A stretch of DNA of 64,000 nt from Pholis gunnellus. Its lineage: Eukaryota > Chordata > Actinopteri > Perciformes > Pholidae. How positions within the stretch are numbered: position 1 is the first letter of the stretch; every line of letters begins with the position of its first letter. The DNA lies in NCBI GenBank assembly GCA_910591455.2, contig OU342816.1, positions 6,053,576 to 6,117,575 on the forward strand, written 5' to 3'. Both the position numbers and the translations under genes were made by a program. Under the pieces are notes generated by a model, which saw only the letters and a list, made by a program, of their open reading frames with translations, was not told the origin of the DNA and did no database searches. This document shows, piece after piece, positions 13,801-24,345 of the stretch.

Positions 13801-16800
13801 ATTCTTTATTTGTTTATTTATTTTTTCATCTTATTTTGTGTAGAAAATTAAAAATTAAGATATTTGAGAACAGTGGAATGTTTTATCAGAGCTTTTCTTG
13901 TGGAAAACCGGAACCAAAGCACTGAAAAAGTGTAGGGTATAGCAGAAGCAAAAGCATTGAAGACAGTTTTTTTTTCTTTTTTTTTCTGTTTTTAATAAAT
14001 GCGTTTTTTTTGTTGAAAACCTGATGCGGCCCAGCCTCACCCAGACCCTAGCTCCAGTGGCCCCCAGGTAAATTGAGTTTGAGACCCCTGCTCTAAATCA
14101 TCAAGATACCACTCTGTAATTCCCCCCCTAGTGGAGCAGCTTCCCCTTGACATTTTGTTATGGATTCCTGTAAGCCTGGCTGTGTGTGGGGGAGGCAGCT
14201 GCAGCGCCTGCCGATAGAGTGAGTGAGCTCCTTGCTGGGGGCCACAACACGGGCCTCAGGTGTTGATGCTCAAAATGAGGGATGTGTCATAGACAAGGCT
14301 ATTTACGTTGTTCTGCTCTCTGTGTATACGAGAATGTCTGAGGTGGGAGAAAACAGCTGCTTCAAAAGTATTTGATGATTTAAGTAGGAAACATCACATC
14401 ACAGAGAGGGTTCATCTGACCTCTGTGCATTAAATAAAATGCCGTGTAATCTCCTGACCCTGTGGCCCGGTCTCCAGGGGGTCCTTGTTCTCCCTCCTTC
14501 TCTATCCCCCTCTGTCATCGTTCCTCCCCCTCTGTGGACAGGCAAACGCTATGAGTTTCAGAGACCAGCCTTTCAATCTTGGTTTAATGGATGCAAGATT
14601 GTGAGGAAAGCAACCATGAACATACTGTTTTCACCAAGTTGACTTCATTTTAGACAACGTTGTGCAGTTACATTTTAAGTATGTGAAGGACGGTTGTTCA
14701 TGTGTGAGAGAGAAAGAGAGAGGCAGATGGTTTAAGAGTTTAAAGAGGATTAACCGGCCTCCTGTGAACATTATTGGTCCGAAAGTGACCACACAGCAAC
14801 ACTGCAGCAATGTTTAATTAAAATGAACTGATTCCATTATCTGCTCCGATTTAAGATTATTCCTACTTAAAAATGTGCATTAAGGTAATCGGGAAAGTGA
14901 CTGCACTTACCCAAAGTTGCAGATGTAGCTAATGTAGCCTTCATGCATAAATCAAAAAGCTTTCATTGTAATGCACCGCCAGCAGCACAAACGAGTGTAT
15001 TGTGCGGCAGAAGTCTGGATACGAAGAGAACATTTTTGAAAATGTCAATGAATAAAACAGAGAATGCTCTATCTGAGAATGCTCTATCTGAGAATGCTCT
15101 ATCTGAGAATGCTCTATCTGTACATAGCTCATGCCTCTTTCAAGCAACACGAAAACACACGCAATATTACGTTAGTTTAGACCAGCTGTCGTTTTCTACA
15201 TAATCCCTTTGTTTGATCACATTTGATCAGAAGGGAACGGTGTGTTGCTTGCAGTGCTTCTTTGGTGTTAGTGTGTGGTACAAAATTACAAAATGCTTGT
15301 TTGTATGATGCTTAGTGTAATTGTATTCTCAATAAATTATTGTTTCAGTACATTGCCATTTTGTTCTTAGCCAATATATGCCAATGGAATTGAACTGAAT
15401 TGATTTGATTTTGCAGATACCAATATGTTCAGAAATGAGTGAGTGCATCACAATTTAACATTATATTAAGTGTAAAGGAACCACTTAGGAAATCATACAA
15501 TGACCAAAAAATATGAGGATACGCAACCATGACATCTTGAATTTAGCAGGGAAGCTATAGCCAAATAGGCTTAGTTAGATATTAATTTAGAATAGGAACA
15601 CAGGATTTGTGAGACACGTTTATTTCTAACATCAGTATGATATCTGAACAATGTTCATTGAAATAATAAATATTTGCATGATCTATTCCATTTGTATGAT
15701 TTAGCTTTTCTAAGTAGGCCAACTTATTTCCTCCTGAATAAGATACAAGTTTCAATGTACAGAAGGAGTAATTGAGCTGAATAATTCATCGATGATCATT
15801 TCTCACTGATATTGCTCACAGCTGATACAACCCTCTTCCCTCTCTGTCTGCAGGTCTTATTCTTCTCTTCTATTTAGTTTTCTACATCTTCCTTGCCGGC
15901 TTGTTTGCACTCACCATGTATGTCATGCTGCAGACCTTGGACGAACACAAACCAACCTGGCAAGACAGGCTCTCCACACCAGGTGCAGTAGCTAATAATA
16001 CAAATTGTGCGGACACAGGTCACAGCCCGTGGCGCGGTGTCATGAAACCCCTGCTGTCTCTCTTGTCACTCACAGGCATGGTGATTAGACCCAAATCAGA
16101 TGAGACCTATGAGATTGTCTATAAAGTCGATAAAACTGAGACCTGGGACATGTACGCTCAGGCCCTGGACAGGTTCCTGACACGTAAGTCTGGCTCTCGG
16201 CCTCTCGTACAGTGATTTTAAAAAGCTTACTGCTGTGGATTATTCAACAATCTAGAATGAATTTCTTACCTAATAAGAGATAGAGGTAGGAAATTGTCTT
16301 GCACCAAGGTTTCAGTTGCGTCATAAGCCCCTGCAAACAAAATAAATATACCCCCCCCCCCCCCCCCCCCTGCAGCCTACAACAACTCCTTCCAGGCTGA
16401 GAAAAATAACGAGTGCACCCCAGACCAGTACTTCCTGCAGGAGGACAGCGGCGATGTGAAGAACAACCCGAAGCGCTCCTGTCAGTTCAACCGCACCATT
16501 CTGGAGGAATGCTCTGGAATCAATGATCGTCACTATGGATACCAGGAGGGCAAGCCGTGCATCATCATCAAGCTGAATCGGGTATGAAAGAGACAGAGGG
16601 AAGGAAGAGGGATGGTGTTGCTAGGAGACATGGAGTGACTGAGATAATGAAACTGCTTGGGAATAAGGAAAAGAGTCAGTATGAAGATAACAGTCCTTGG
16701 TTATTGCATTTATTGTTAATTTCTGGCATATTTTTTTATAGCAATTTTAAACATGATTGTCCATTCCTCTGTGTTTAAAATGAGTGCAATGGGAATAGTG

Positions 16801-17833
16801 CTGGAGATGAGTTGTCTCTCTGTCTCGCCAGGTGATTGGGATGCTGCCAGGAAACAATGGACAGGTTCCGTTCGTCACCTGTGGTGCAAAGGTAATCCCC
16901 TTTTGTCTTTCACAATGAAAAGTGTAACGTAACAATTTGGCTTTCAGCCCATTCATAGCTTTTGTGCCTCACTCTCATCTGCCACCTATCACTCGTCTCC
17001 ATTTCCTTTGACGTCTGTGCTCGTATCGTTTCAACTATCATATCTGTATTGCATGCCACGTTGTCACTTACACCACCTGCATATGCTCCTCTTCTATTTT
17101 CTTTTTTTTCCCCCATTGCGCTTCATTCATTTGCTCACTCTCAGAAATACAAAGTTGGCAAAGATCAATGGGTAAGAACAGGACGGAACCTGTGTTTTTA
17201 GACTTTAGATTGCGATAAAACATGAATAGTAGCAATGTAGATTTTAGATATATATGTCTACTAAGACCGTGTTTTGCATTAAATAGACTGCTGAAGTAGA
17301 TAGAGGGCATGTTGGGAAATTAGATTGAGAGAAAGGAGATTTGTGGGGCTCACCTTCTCCTCGTCTACATATATGTAATGGCTGTAACTCATGAAGCTGT
17401 TTCATCCCCTCAGAGAGAAGACTCTGACAAAATTGGAGAGATGGTGTACTTCCCTCCAAATGGCACTTTCAACCTTATGTACTACCCTTACTATGGCAAG
17501 AAAGCTCAGGTAAGATTTTGTCTGAAATCAAAATATTACTTAAATTTGCAAATATTGCTGCTAATAACCGAGCAGCTATCACGTATCTGTGGACAGTCTA
17601 TTAAAGACATACCAGACAAAATGCATCACTTCCTGTGTTAACGATGTCCTGGGGACCTGTTTTCGCAGGTGAACTACTCTCAGCCTTTAGTTGCCGTCAA
17701 GTTCCTTAACATTACTACCAATCAAGATGTCAACATCGAGTGCAGGATCAACGCCAACAACATTCCCGCTGGAAGTGAGAGAGACAAGTTTGCCGGAAGA
17801 GTGTCTTTCAAGCTGAGGATCAACACCAACTAG
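7814..17833 (+). CDS. atp1b2: Na+/K+-transporting ATPase subunit beta-2
   Basis: Exons: 7814-7904, 15854-15982, 16076-16183, 16376-16581, 16832-16891, 17414-17509, 17669-17833 (TAG). All junctions are GT/AG and in phase; the product is 284 residues (human beta-2 is about 290). It is the type II glycoprotein that assembles with the catalytic alpha subunit and brings the pump to the plasma membrane. The cytoplasmic tail is short (about 1-30) and the single membrane segment spans about 32-56 (LILLFYLVFYIFLAG). The ectodomain has six Cys (NEC, RSC, EEC, KPC, VTC, IEC) for the family's three disulfides and several N-glycosylation sequons (NNS, NRT, NGT, NYS, NIT). The sequence fits beta-2 best: YYGKKAQVNYSQPLVAVKFL and the end FKLRIN. 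A 27-nt candidate microexon (17145-17171) would insert nine residues. Intron 1 hosts the hAT element. AATAAA lies at 18002-18007. Confidence 0.93.
8500..9060. promoter_or_regulatory. Possible atp1b2 intron-1 enhancer with TAATCC/TAATCT sites
   Basis: Low-repeat sequence about 0.7-1.1 kb into atp1b2 intron 1. It contains TAATCT at 8687-8692, adjacent TAATCC and TAATCT at 8771-8782, and TAATCC at 9017-9022. These match the K50 homeodomain (OTX/CRX) recognition core. Such motifs are short and arise by chance; the call is a hypothesis based on clustering. Confidence 0.25.
10387..10394. repeat. Left target-site duplication of the hAT insertion
   Basis: CTCTAAAT directly precedes the left terminal repeat and recurs at 14091-14098 directly after the right one. 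An identical 8-bp duplication is the signature length for hAT transposases. Confidence 0.93.
10520..10719. repeat. 26-bp perfect inverted repeat in the hAT 5' leader
   Basis: Positions 10520-10545 (starting GGTATCATGTACCC) are the exact reverse complement of 10694-10719, with a 148-bp spacer. It lies inside the element, between the left subterminal motifs and the larger inverted repeat. Confidence 0.9.
10744..11530. repeat. 128-bp inverted repeat inside the hAT leader
   Basis: Positions 10744-10871 and 11403-11530 are reverse complements over 128 bp. I find one mismatch (CAGGCTCAG against CAGGATCAG when oriented alike). The 531-bp spacer is richer in GC and has repeated CGGTAAAC- and CCGGTC-like words. 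I see no duplication next to the arms, so this is not clearly a separate nested insertion. Confidence 0.88.
11759..13591 (+). CDS. hAT transposase (GTF2IRD2/ZBED-like), intact
   Basis: Single-exon 610-residue protein. The N-terminus has a BED-like zinc finger (CLIC, then H-x4-H in KRHYTTRH, roughly residues 37-62), expected to bind the element's ends. The RNase H-like catalytic core is readable: Asp184 (VALDETTD), Asp251 (TTDGAPSMTG), the hAT Trp344 (VRWLSRG) and Glu557 in the C-terminal dimerisation block (LCEKLFSTLN). It resembles the hAT-derived part of GTF2IRD2-like proteins. ATG 11759 is the first codon of the long frame and has an A at -3. No frameshift or stop is seen and all catalytic positions are present, so activity is possible but not shown. 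Domestication as a host gene is the alternative; the flanking terminal repeats and target duplication argue for a plain transposon. Confidence 0.92.
   Translation: MSFSKPAVKRKVGDEHRQFQEKWEIQYFFVEHRGTPTCLICTEKVAVHKEYNLKRHYTTRHAEDYAKYQGDERANRVANLKTCLLKQQDFFKKVTKENNAAVEASYVVSEMIAKAGKPFTEGEFVKKCLLQAASIVCPEKKGQFSNISLSANTVAERICDMSSDIYDQLCEKAKCFSVYSVALDETTDITDTAQLAIYVRGVDDNFEVTEELLTVMPMHGQTTAQEIFHQLCDAIENAGFSWKRFVGITTDGAPSMTGRKNGLVALVQKKLEEEGVEEAIALHCIIHQQALCSKCLKFDNVMSVVVQCINHIRSRGLKHRRFRAFLEEMESEYGDVLYFTEVRWLSRGNMLKRFFELRAEVKVFMEKNGVAVPVLSDPIWLMDLAFLVDVTHELNVLNKRLQGQGQLVSAAYDNVRAFSTKLMLWKVQLSQTNLCHFPACKALVDAGTPFSGEKYADAILKLQEEFDHRFADFKTHRATFQIFADPFSFDVQDAPPVLQMELIDLQCNSELKAKFREVSGRADKLGQFLRELTPSFPELSRMFKRTMCLFGSTYLCEKLFSTLNFNKSKYRTRLTDEHLQSLLRVSIASSLKPNVARLCKRKRCQTSSQK
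14091..14098. repeat. Right target-site duplication of the hAT insertion
   Basis: CTCTAAAT, identical to 10387-10394, follows the right terminal inverted repeat immediately. Confidence 0.93.
15061..15120 (+). repeat. 15-bp tandem repeat, four exact copies
   Basis: AGAATGCTCTATCTG is repeated four times without mismatch in intron 1 of atp1b2, about 730 bp upstream of exon 2. Perfect identity implies recent expansion. Confidence 0.97.
16351..16370 (+). repeat. Poly-C tract (20 C) at the atp1b2 exon 4 acceptor
   Basis: Twenty consecutive C precede TGCAG, so the run ends five bases before exon 4 (16376) and forms its polypyrimidine tract. Confidence 0.95.
17145..17171 (+). other. Candidate 27-nt cassette microexon of atp1b2
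   Basis: A long pyrimidine tract ending in CTCTCAG precedes the 27 nt, and GTAAGAAC follows. The segment has nine codons (KYKVGKDQW), no stop, and lies in the phase-0 intron between exons 5 and 6. Inclusion would extend TCGAK by nine residues before REDSD. Skipping gives the arrangement I recall for mammalian beta-2. Confidence 0.5.
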
Positions 17834-18604
17834 GTTGACCTTTTTCTCCTCTCCTGAAAACTACTTTCTTCATTCTCTGCAACATTGCACATACACAGAA
17901 ACAAATCTCAGTATTCACACCCTTTGTAGGATTTGTTTACAACACCCCCCAAACTTTTGGGGGAAACTTGTTTGTCCAGTTGTGTGATGAAATGGGGCAA
18001 GAATAAAAGGGTGGTAATTCTGTCATTATTTCTGTCTGTGAGCTTTGGGACAAATTCGTTTCTGTAAATTAGTTTCAGGTGACGTCTATTTATACTGCAT
18101 GAAAAACTAGGGGATGTAAAGGATGTGAAAATGTGTTTTGCAAGGATCAGCAACATTAACACGTTATTGCTGCTCCCCTCCTGCTGCCTCCTTATAGAGT
18201 ACCCCTCTATAACTATACACAACTTACAAATACAAAATGTGTATATCTACAGTATTTATACGGTATCATAACCTTATATCAGTACGTCTATTTTGTTGCA
18301 CTTAAAAGAATAATCCAACAGACTCACATATATCTTGATGGATGGATGCAGAGATGAAGTCATTTTGCATGTGTGTTTTGTCTTTAGTGTGCTATGAGGG
18401 CAGGAGGCCCCTTATGTCCCACCTCTCTGCTAAGTGTGAAATAAGGTTAAACCACTGACCACCAGGAGGGGCCACACTGTAATCTACTGAACCTTACACA
18501 CAGCAAGTGTGTACTTTTGAGAACAATACTGTAAGATAGGCATCTCCAAAAAAAAAGGGAGTTACAGTAGAGGTCAAAACCTTTAAGATCGTGTATGTTT
18601 GTGC

Positions 18605-18670
18605 ATGTGTGAGTGTGTGTGTGCGTGTGTGTGTGTGTGCGTGCGTGTGTGCGCGCGTGTGTGTGTGTGA
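18605..18670. repeat. GT/GC microsatellite
   Basis: Alternating purine-pyrimidine run of mostly GT with interspersed GC units, in the atp1b2 3' flank. It is a potential Z-DNA former. Confidence 0.9.
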
Positions 18671-21650
18671 GTGCTCCATTCACAGGTCCCATTTCATACT
18701 GTAGGTCGGGAAGTTGCATGCATTGTGCAATATTCATTAAGTGGCATACATTATGAATGTCTGAGTCCATTTCTCGGATGAGACAACGCATTTAACGATA
18801 ATTCTTTTTGGATCATTTGATATTCGTGCTGGTTGTTTGACCTGAGAGCAGCTTCTGAAACAGATGTGGTTGTTCAGATTTGGCTTCTAATTTCATATCA
18901 ACACCACTGATAAATTATTAAAGGAGGCGTCAGACATGCTTCAGACATCTTACAACATCAACCTTGGTTTGAGAAAAAAACTAAAACTACTAATCAGCTA
19001 GTTGCTAAACAGAACAGTAATGCTACGCAGGCTTTCAACTAACCACCTAAATATCAAATGTAAACAGCAAAACAGATCCTCCTGCTGCACGATGACGTTA
19101 CACTCCCCACTGTGTGTATCATTTAATTCCTAAAGCTCAAGCAAAAGCTATTTTCTTGTTGTCTCAATTTTTAATTAATTTAAACACAAATATTTACAGT
19201 ATATCTATTTTTTTTCCGTGTATTGCATCTATTTCATATGTATCAGAAATAGATGCCATTGTCAAATTTTGTATTGATTTACACTGGAAGTGTGCTTTGA
19301 ATTAATTAATATGCAGTTTTGAAGGATGTAGAAAGTAGAGAGCCCTCTTTCACTCGTACCCGTTATCACCCTCGACAATATTCATCCAGGATATCAAAAG
19401 GTATAGTTTGCATATTCTTTTAATGGTTACTAGAGTCTTGAATATGTGAGTTGGTAGTTTTGTTTTATTGTCCTGTAGGAAATTAACAAAACAAATTTAC
19501 TTCCTTGAATCATTTTTTATCTTAATTTTTGGTTTTCTTGTGGTATTCTTCACTGTTGTATGAATCAGTCTGACGGCAAAACCATCACGATAACTAGACA
19601 ACCGACCTGTTGAAAAAGCATAGATTGGGCCCCGAGTTTGATGCTGTTTACATTAACGTGCATTTATGGTCCAGTTCAAGAAACACCTCTAAATGTTGTC
19701 TGGAGAAATCTGTGGAGTCTTTTAAACCCCCATTACTTTGGCACGGCTACGAAAATTGTACCAGTGCGACTGTGATGCTGCCATGGCATCGCAGCAAATG
19801 TGGAACACAAGCATCTGTTCACTCACATTAAGGTCGGGCTCAACTCCACTAATTTCTTTCAGAGCGATGTGTTTCTCTCGCAAATATCTCACAGTGGTCA
19901 AAAAAAGGACCTCTTTATCTGATCCAGACTTGACAAGGAAAGACAATTAGATCTGATGTGATTATCTGATCTATATCCGCAGGGTTATTCATAATGAAGG
20001 ACGTGCTCCAACAGTCATCCGAGGCTCTTTTTTTGTGTGCTTTTTGTGACCATCCACTGAGAAGTTCATGCATTTCTCCTCTGGCATTCCTGCAACATTT
20101 ACTTAATTTTCTCTGTAATCTCTTAATCTGGTCAGCTAATCCAGAGCAGGCAAGCTCAACTTCTTTACCCTACTTTGTCGCTCTTCCTCCTTTTGTCAAA
20201 CGCCTGAATCACTGTCTTCAAAATGTATATAAAGCGAGGCTCATTTAAAAAAATAAAATGCATTTAATCCTATTTTACCCCCAATCATTCTTAAATTGAT
20301 CAAACCCTATTAAATCACATCATGGCAAATAAAATGTTCTGCTTCATCACCTAATTGGCCATTCTTGTTTTACTCATGTGCATGTGGAGATTAGTTCTTC
20401 AACCAAAGATCTTCATGACAGTTTAAATTTGATTTATTTGTGCTGCACTGACACATCCTCAGCAGAGATACTGTAGGATCCAGGTGGAGGGCTAAGCGCC
20501 CTGTGTTATTAAAAGGCGTACTCTTAAATAATAGTAATAATAATACGCACAAAAGGAACGTGTTCAACATAACAGTGCCTCCTGGTGGAAAGACAGTGTT
20601 GTTCCCCAGTGTGACAGAATGTTATTTCCTGTTATCTCCATTTATCTGTTTGTTTTTTTTCTGTGATAATTTGGAGATGTCCTCAAAAAGCAATACATTT
20701 ATTTCTTGTGGGGCTGTATGTATTTATTAGAACGGCTGTAACTAAGTCAGTGTATCATCGAGAGCAAGGAAAACGTAGGAAAGAAAGTAAAGATATATGC
20801 AGTCAGGCAACCTTGCCAGCGTGCATTATCATGATGGAATATAAAAAGTGTTTTATTTATAAAAGAGTATTTTTATTGTTATTTTGTTGTAAAGTGGAGA
20901 GAATGTATAAACTTGGATTGTACCATGTCGTGGGAGCTACCTGATATGTTTTCTGCATTCCATTCAACAAATGGCAAAATGTTAGCAGCTTGGTTGGAAA
21001 GGTTTCTTCTTTTTCTTTTATGTAGAAACGTTTTGTCATGGTTTGAGTCCTGTCTCCTTATTCAAATTCAGAACCATTAAAGCTAGCAATGAAAGTTCTC
21101 TGAAGACCGGGGTCAAATGTTTCAGCATTAAGACACCGTCATTGAAAGTAAATTGATAGTGAATACATCAGAAAGAGCTTTCAGAGAACTTTCAAGCGCA
21201 AAAACCTTCATGAATATAAATATAATAAAACTACAACACGGTCCGCAAATGTCAGAGAGAGTTAACTATTCATGTTTCAAATAAAGCATAACTTCAACAC
21301 ACCTCATTTCCCCCACCTAACCCCTCGTCTTATATCGTTGTATTGCCTGAGACTGCGGTGTAAGGATAGTTGTAAGGATAGTTCAAAGAATAAATACATT
21401 ACATTTTGTTGAGATACTCTCGCCCCAAAAGGATGATGATTCTGCATCTTTTTTTTTTTGCTCTTACTGTATGTATATTTTTGCTCATGTTTACCGCAAA
21501 CCAAGATAGAGAAATAAATAAATAAATGTCATTTAAGGGAAATCAGACTCACACTTGTTTTTTTGCCTCTCAGTCATCTTTGGTCTCGTCATAGGATGAG
21601 AGAAGGGATTTATCTTTCCTGGGCAAATCCTTGATGAGTTGCAGTAAATG

Positions 21651-21942
21651 GAGGCCAGGTCTAACAACAGCAAAACTACATAAAGAATACGTTTCCTAAG
21701 CTTTTATTTAAGACACTTCCTCCTGTCCTGTCTCACGCATAGACTCACACAGCACATGCGCAAGTATGAGACGTTCGCGACGTCGGTGTTTGAATTAGTA
21801 CAATTTTGGCGAAAATTAATGTTCGGGAAGTAAAGTCAGTGAGCATACGACTGGATAAACGATAAACTTGGAATATACTGCGCGTGTAAGAGTTTGTAAA
21901 CACATTTTAATATAGTTTTGCTGTTGTTAAACCAGGCCTCCA
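21651..21942. repeat. Diverged inverted repeat, possible MITE remnant
   Basis: Positions 21651-21681 (GGAGGCCAGGTCTAACAACA...) match the reverse complement of 21912-21942 with about three mismatches in 31 bp. Weaker similarity extends on both sides of the arms. No target duplication could be identified by eye. Confidence 0.5.
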
Positions 21943-22235
21943 TAAACTCCAATCCATCGGCGAGAAAAAACTAAATTCAACACTCGGTGAGTAATGAAAT
22001 GGTGATTGTGTTGGTGTATTCCTGCCATTACAGCATTTCATTTTAAAACGTTTAAAACATGAACTAACATTATCAACTGCATGTGAAGAAGTAACAATGT
22101 TGACGTTAAGTCAAAGGTGTCCATGTATTGTGTAGCAGAGATATCTATTGAAGTGTAATGCCACTCATAGAGGTGACAGTGAGTCACCAGCTTCCAGTCT
22201 GGGCTTGTCAATCACCTTGAAGGTAGAAGGTCCAT

Positions 22236-22274
22236 GTGCGCTTTGGTAGTTTATGTTAAGCTATCAAAGCGCAC
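22236..22274. repeat. Short hairpin
   Basis: Arms 22236-22249 (GTGCGCTTTGGTAG) and 22261-22274 pair over 14 bp with one mismatch around an 11-nt loop. Function unknown. Confidence 0.6.
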
Positions 22275-24345
22275 ACGGGTCATGCAACCCCCATTTAGCT
22301 GCATGTAAACACAATATTGGCCATACCTGATGGTTTTTAGAATTTTGCATCTTTCTTGCCCTTAATAGTTAGTAGTTGCTGTTTGTTGTTTGTTGTTTTT
22401 AACTAATGGCAGTAATTGATTATGGACCCAATAGTAGAGGTGAAATGTTTCCCCCTATTTGTTTGGAGCATGTGGCCAGATCTTACACATTGCACCTTTT
22501 AAAGTGGAATGGCCATAATGCCAATGTTGATCCTCTTTTTCATCGCTTATTATGAATCCTAATGTAGTCAAATAGAGTACCGCTGTTTGCAGGGGACAGA
22601 AAAATAATCCAGCCAGTGTCAAAAGAAGCGTGATGTTATCACATTCACCATAATCCTCACAGTCTACAGCGCCAGTGTGCACCGTATACGATGCACACAT
22701 ACTGCAAAAAGGAGTCAAGGTAATGTTCACATCTGTGAACTAGTGAGAGTCTCTACACTTTAGTTTCACAAGAGTATCAAGAGGAAGTGAATACGCGGTG
22801 GAAATACCACCATCAACATGTCATCCTCCTACACACAGTGCAGGTTAAAGGTTTCTGGATTCGAGTAGAACAAATGGTTGTTCACAATCATGAATAATGA
22901 TCGACCAGAGCTCAGAAATGTGTGAATTCTGTTTTTAGTTGGTATTGCTTTTTCCTTTGGGGGCTGCTTCACCTTAGTCTGCCGCCAACTGCTTGACAAG
23001 ATTACAGGCGAAGTGTACTTCCGCTCTGTGACCTTCAACCGGCTCCTGTCTCCTGTTCACACCGAGGCTTCAGGCTCTATCCTTATCTCTCCGTTCTTCA
23101 CTGTCTCCTCCTCAGAAAGAGAGAGCACAGTCCAGGAAGAGGGAGAGAGAGTCAGGATTACGTGGCATTAGTGGTATTTGTGGCTTTAAAATAGTTCGAT
23201 CAAGAGTAGCGCCGGTGCTTACGCATGCTGTTCTCTCTGTTACACACACATTCTATATATAAAAATCCTGAATAATCTGACACATATTCTTCGGATCAGG
23301 ACTTTTTCTAATATTTAAGCCATGACATCTAATGTTTTCTTACAAACAAAGAGCTAAAAAGAGGGGAACAGCATTTGTATTGGGGTTTAAAAAGCCCATT
23401 TCCACAAAATGTATCACACAGAGCAGATTTTATCCACTACGATGATGAGTGAAGATTATTCTGTAGCAGAGAGAACCTCTGCTGGATGGTGGATAGCATT
23501 ACACAGTTCAGTCATTGGCATTTAAATGTCAAAGTTATCACATTACTTGATCAGACTAAGTCAGAAAATAGGCATCCGGATTCTTTTTTTGTTATGTTAT
23601 TTAATAATTATTAACATGATAGAAAAATGTACAATATATAACAGAAACGTGTATTTTCCACACACACCACAGATGCTATGAAGCTCCATTTAGTCCTTTG
23701 TTCAGCACATGTTGATTTTTTGTGTGTAATACCTCTTTATTTGGGATAGATTGGTCCCAGATTTAAGGGCTACAAGGCATCTAGACCAAGCCAGTTTTGG
23801 AGGTAGTATACTAAATCACCAAGCATTAGCTGCAATTAAAACAGCACACTTTCAATAGAATTTAAAATGTAAACTGTACTGAACTGTACAATCTGATGCA
23901 ATCAATTACAAAATCACCTCCCCTGTGACACGTGCTGAGAACATTATAAGCTTAACAAATGCCGCATTTATCGCAGTGGTGTGGCAAAGGATTGCTTTAG
24001 GTGTGTGGTGCCCATGTTATTATGTGCACCTGCTTAAATAATTCACATTCTGTGTTTAGCCAGCCTGAATGCCTCAGCTGTCTTCAAAATGCCTCTTAAG
24101 TGAGAAGCCGAGCCATGAGCTCATAAAAGCAAACTGACTTTCCGTATCAGTTGATTGTTGATGCAGCACTTTGGTTCGGGGGGGGGGGGGGATATGGCAC
24201 GTGTGAATGTTAGCTAGAAAAAAAGTTTATTCGTGTTTCCTTGAGAAAAGTTAACGCCACGTTTTTTTAGCTAGACGTTAATGTGTGATGCCCAGGAAAC
24301 CATGAGGAACAGTGCAAATATGGTCAAGTCTGATTAGCCCCATTT

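Larger units (their letters stand above)
10395..14090 (+). mobile_element. Complete hAT (Charlie-type) DNA transposon, 3,696 bp
   Basis: The element is bounded by 16-bp perfect terminal inverted repeats (CAGGGGTCTCAAACTC at 10395-10410 and its complement at 14075-14090) and by the 8-bp duplication CTCTAAAT. Subterminal GCGGCCC motifs recur at 10411, 10429, 10487 and 14026, typical of transposase-binding repeats. Inside is one uninterrupted transposase frame (11759-13591) followed by AATAAA at 13994-13999. It sits in sense orientation in intron 1 of atp1b2. Intact ends, duplication and frame suggest recent insertion. The long 5' leader has two inverted-repeat structures listed separately. Confidence 0.93.
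17834..24345. other. Intergenic region between atp1b2 and gltpd2
   Basis: About 6.5 kb with no supported coding exon. It holds the atp1b2 3'UTR (AATAAA at 18002-18007), a GT/GC repeat at about 18605-18670, a diverged inverted-repeat element near 21.65-21.94 kb, a small hairpin at 22236-22274, and a 14-G run at 24178-24191. An AATAAA on the minus strand at 24226-24231 lies about 115 bp past the gltpd2 stop codon and is its likely poly(A) signal. Confidence 0.55.

Noticed and set aside
15061..15120. A CRISPR-like array
   Set aside because: Four head-to-tail 15-bp units with no spacers in a vertebrate intron are a simple tandem repeat.
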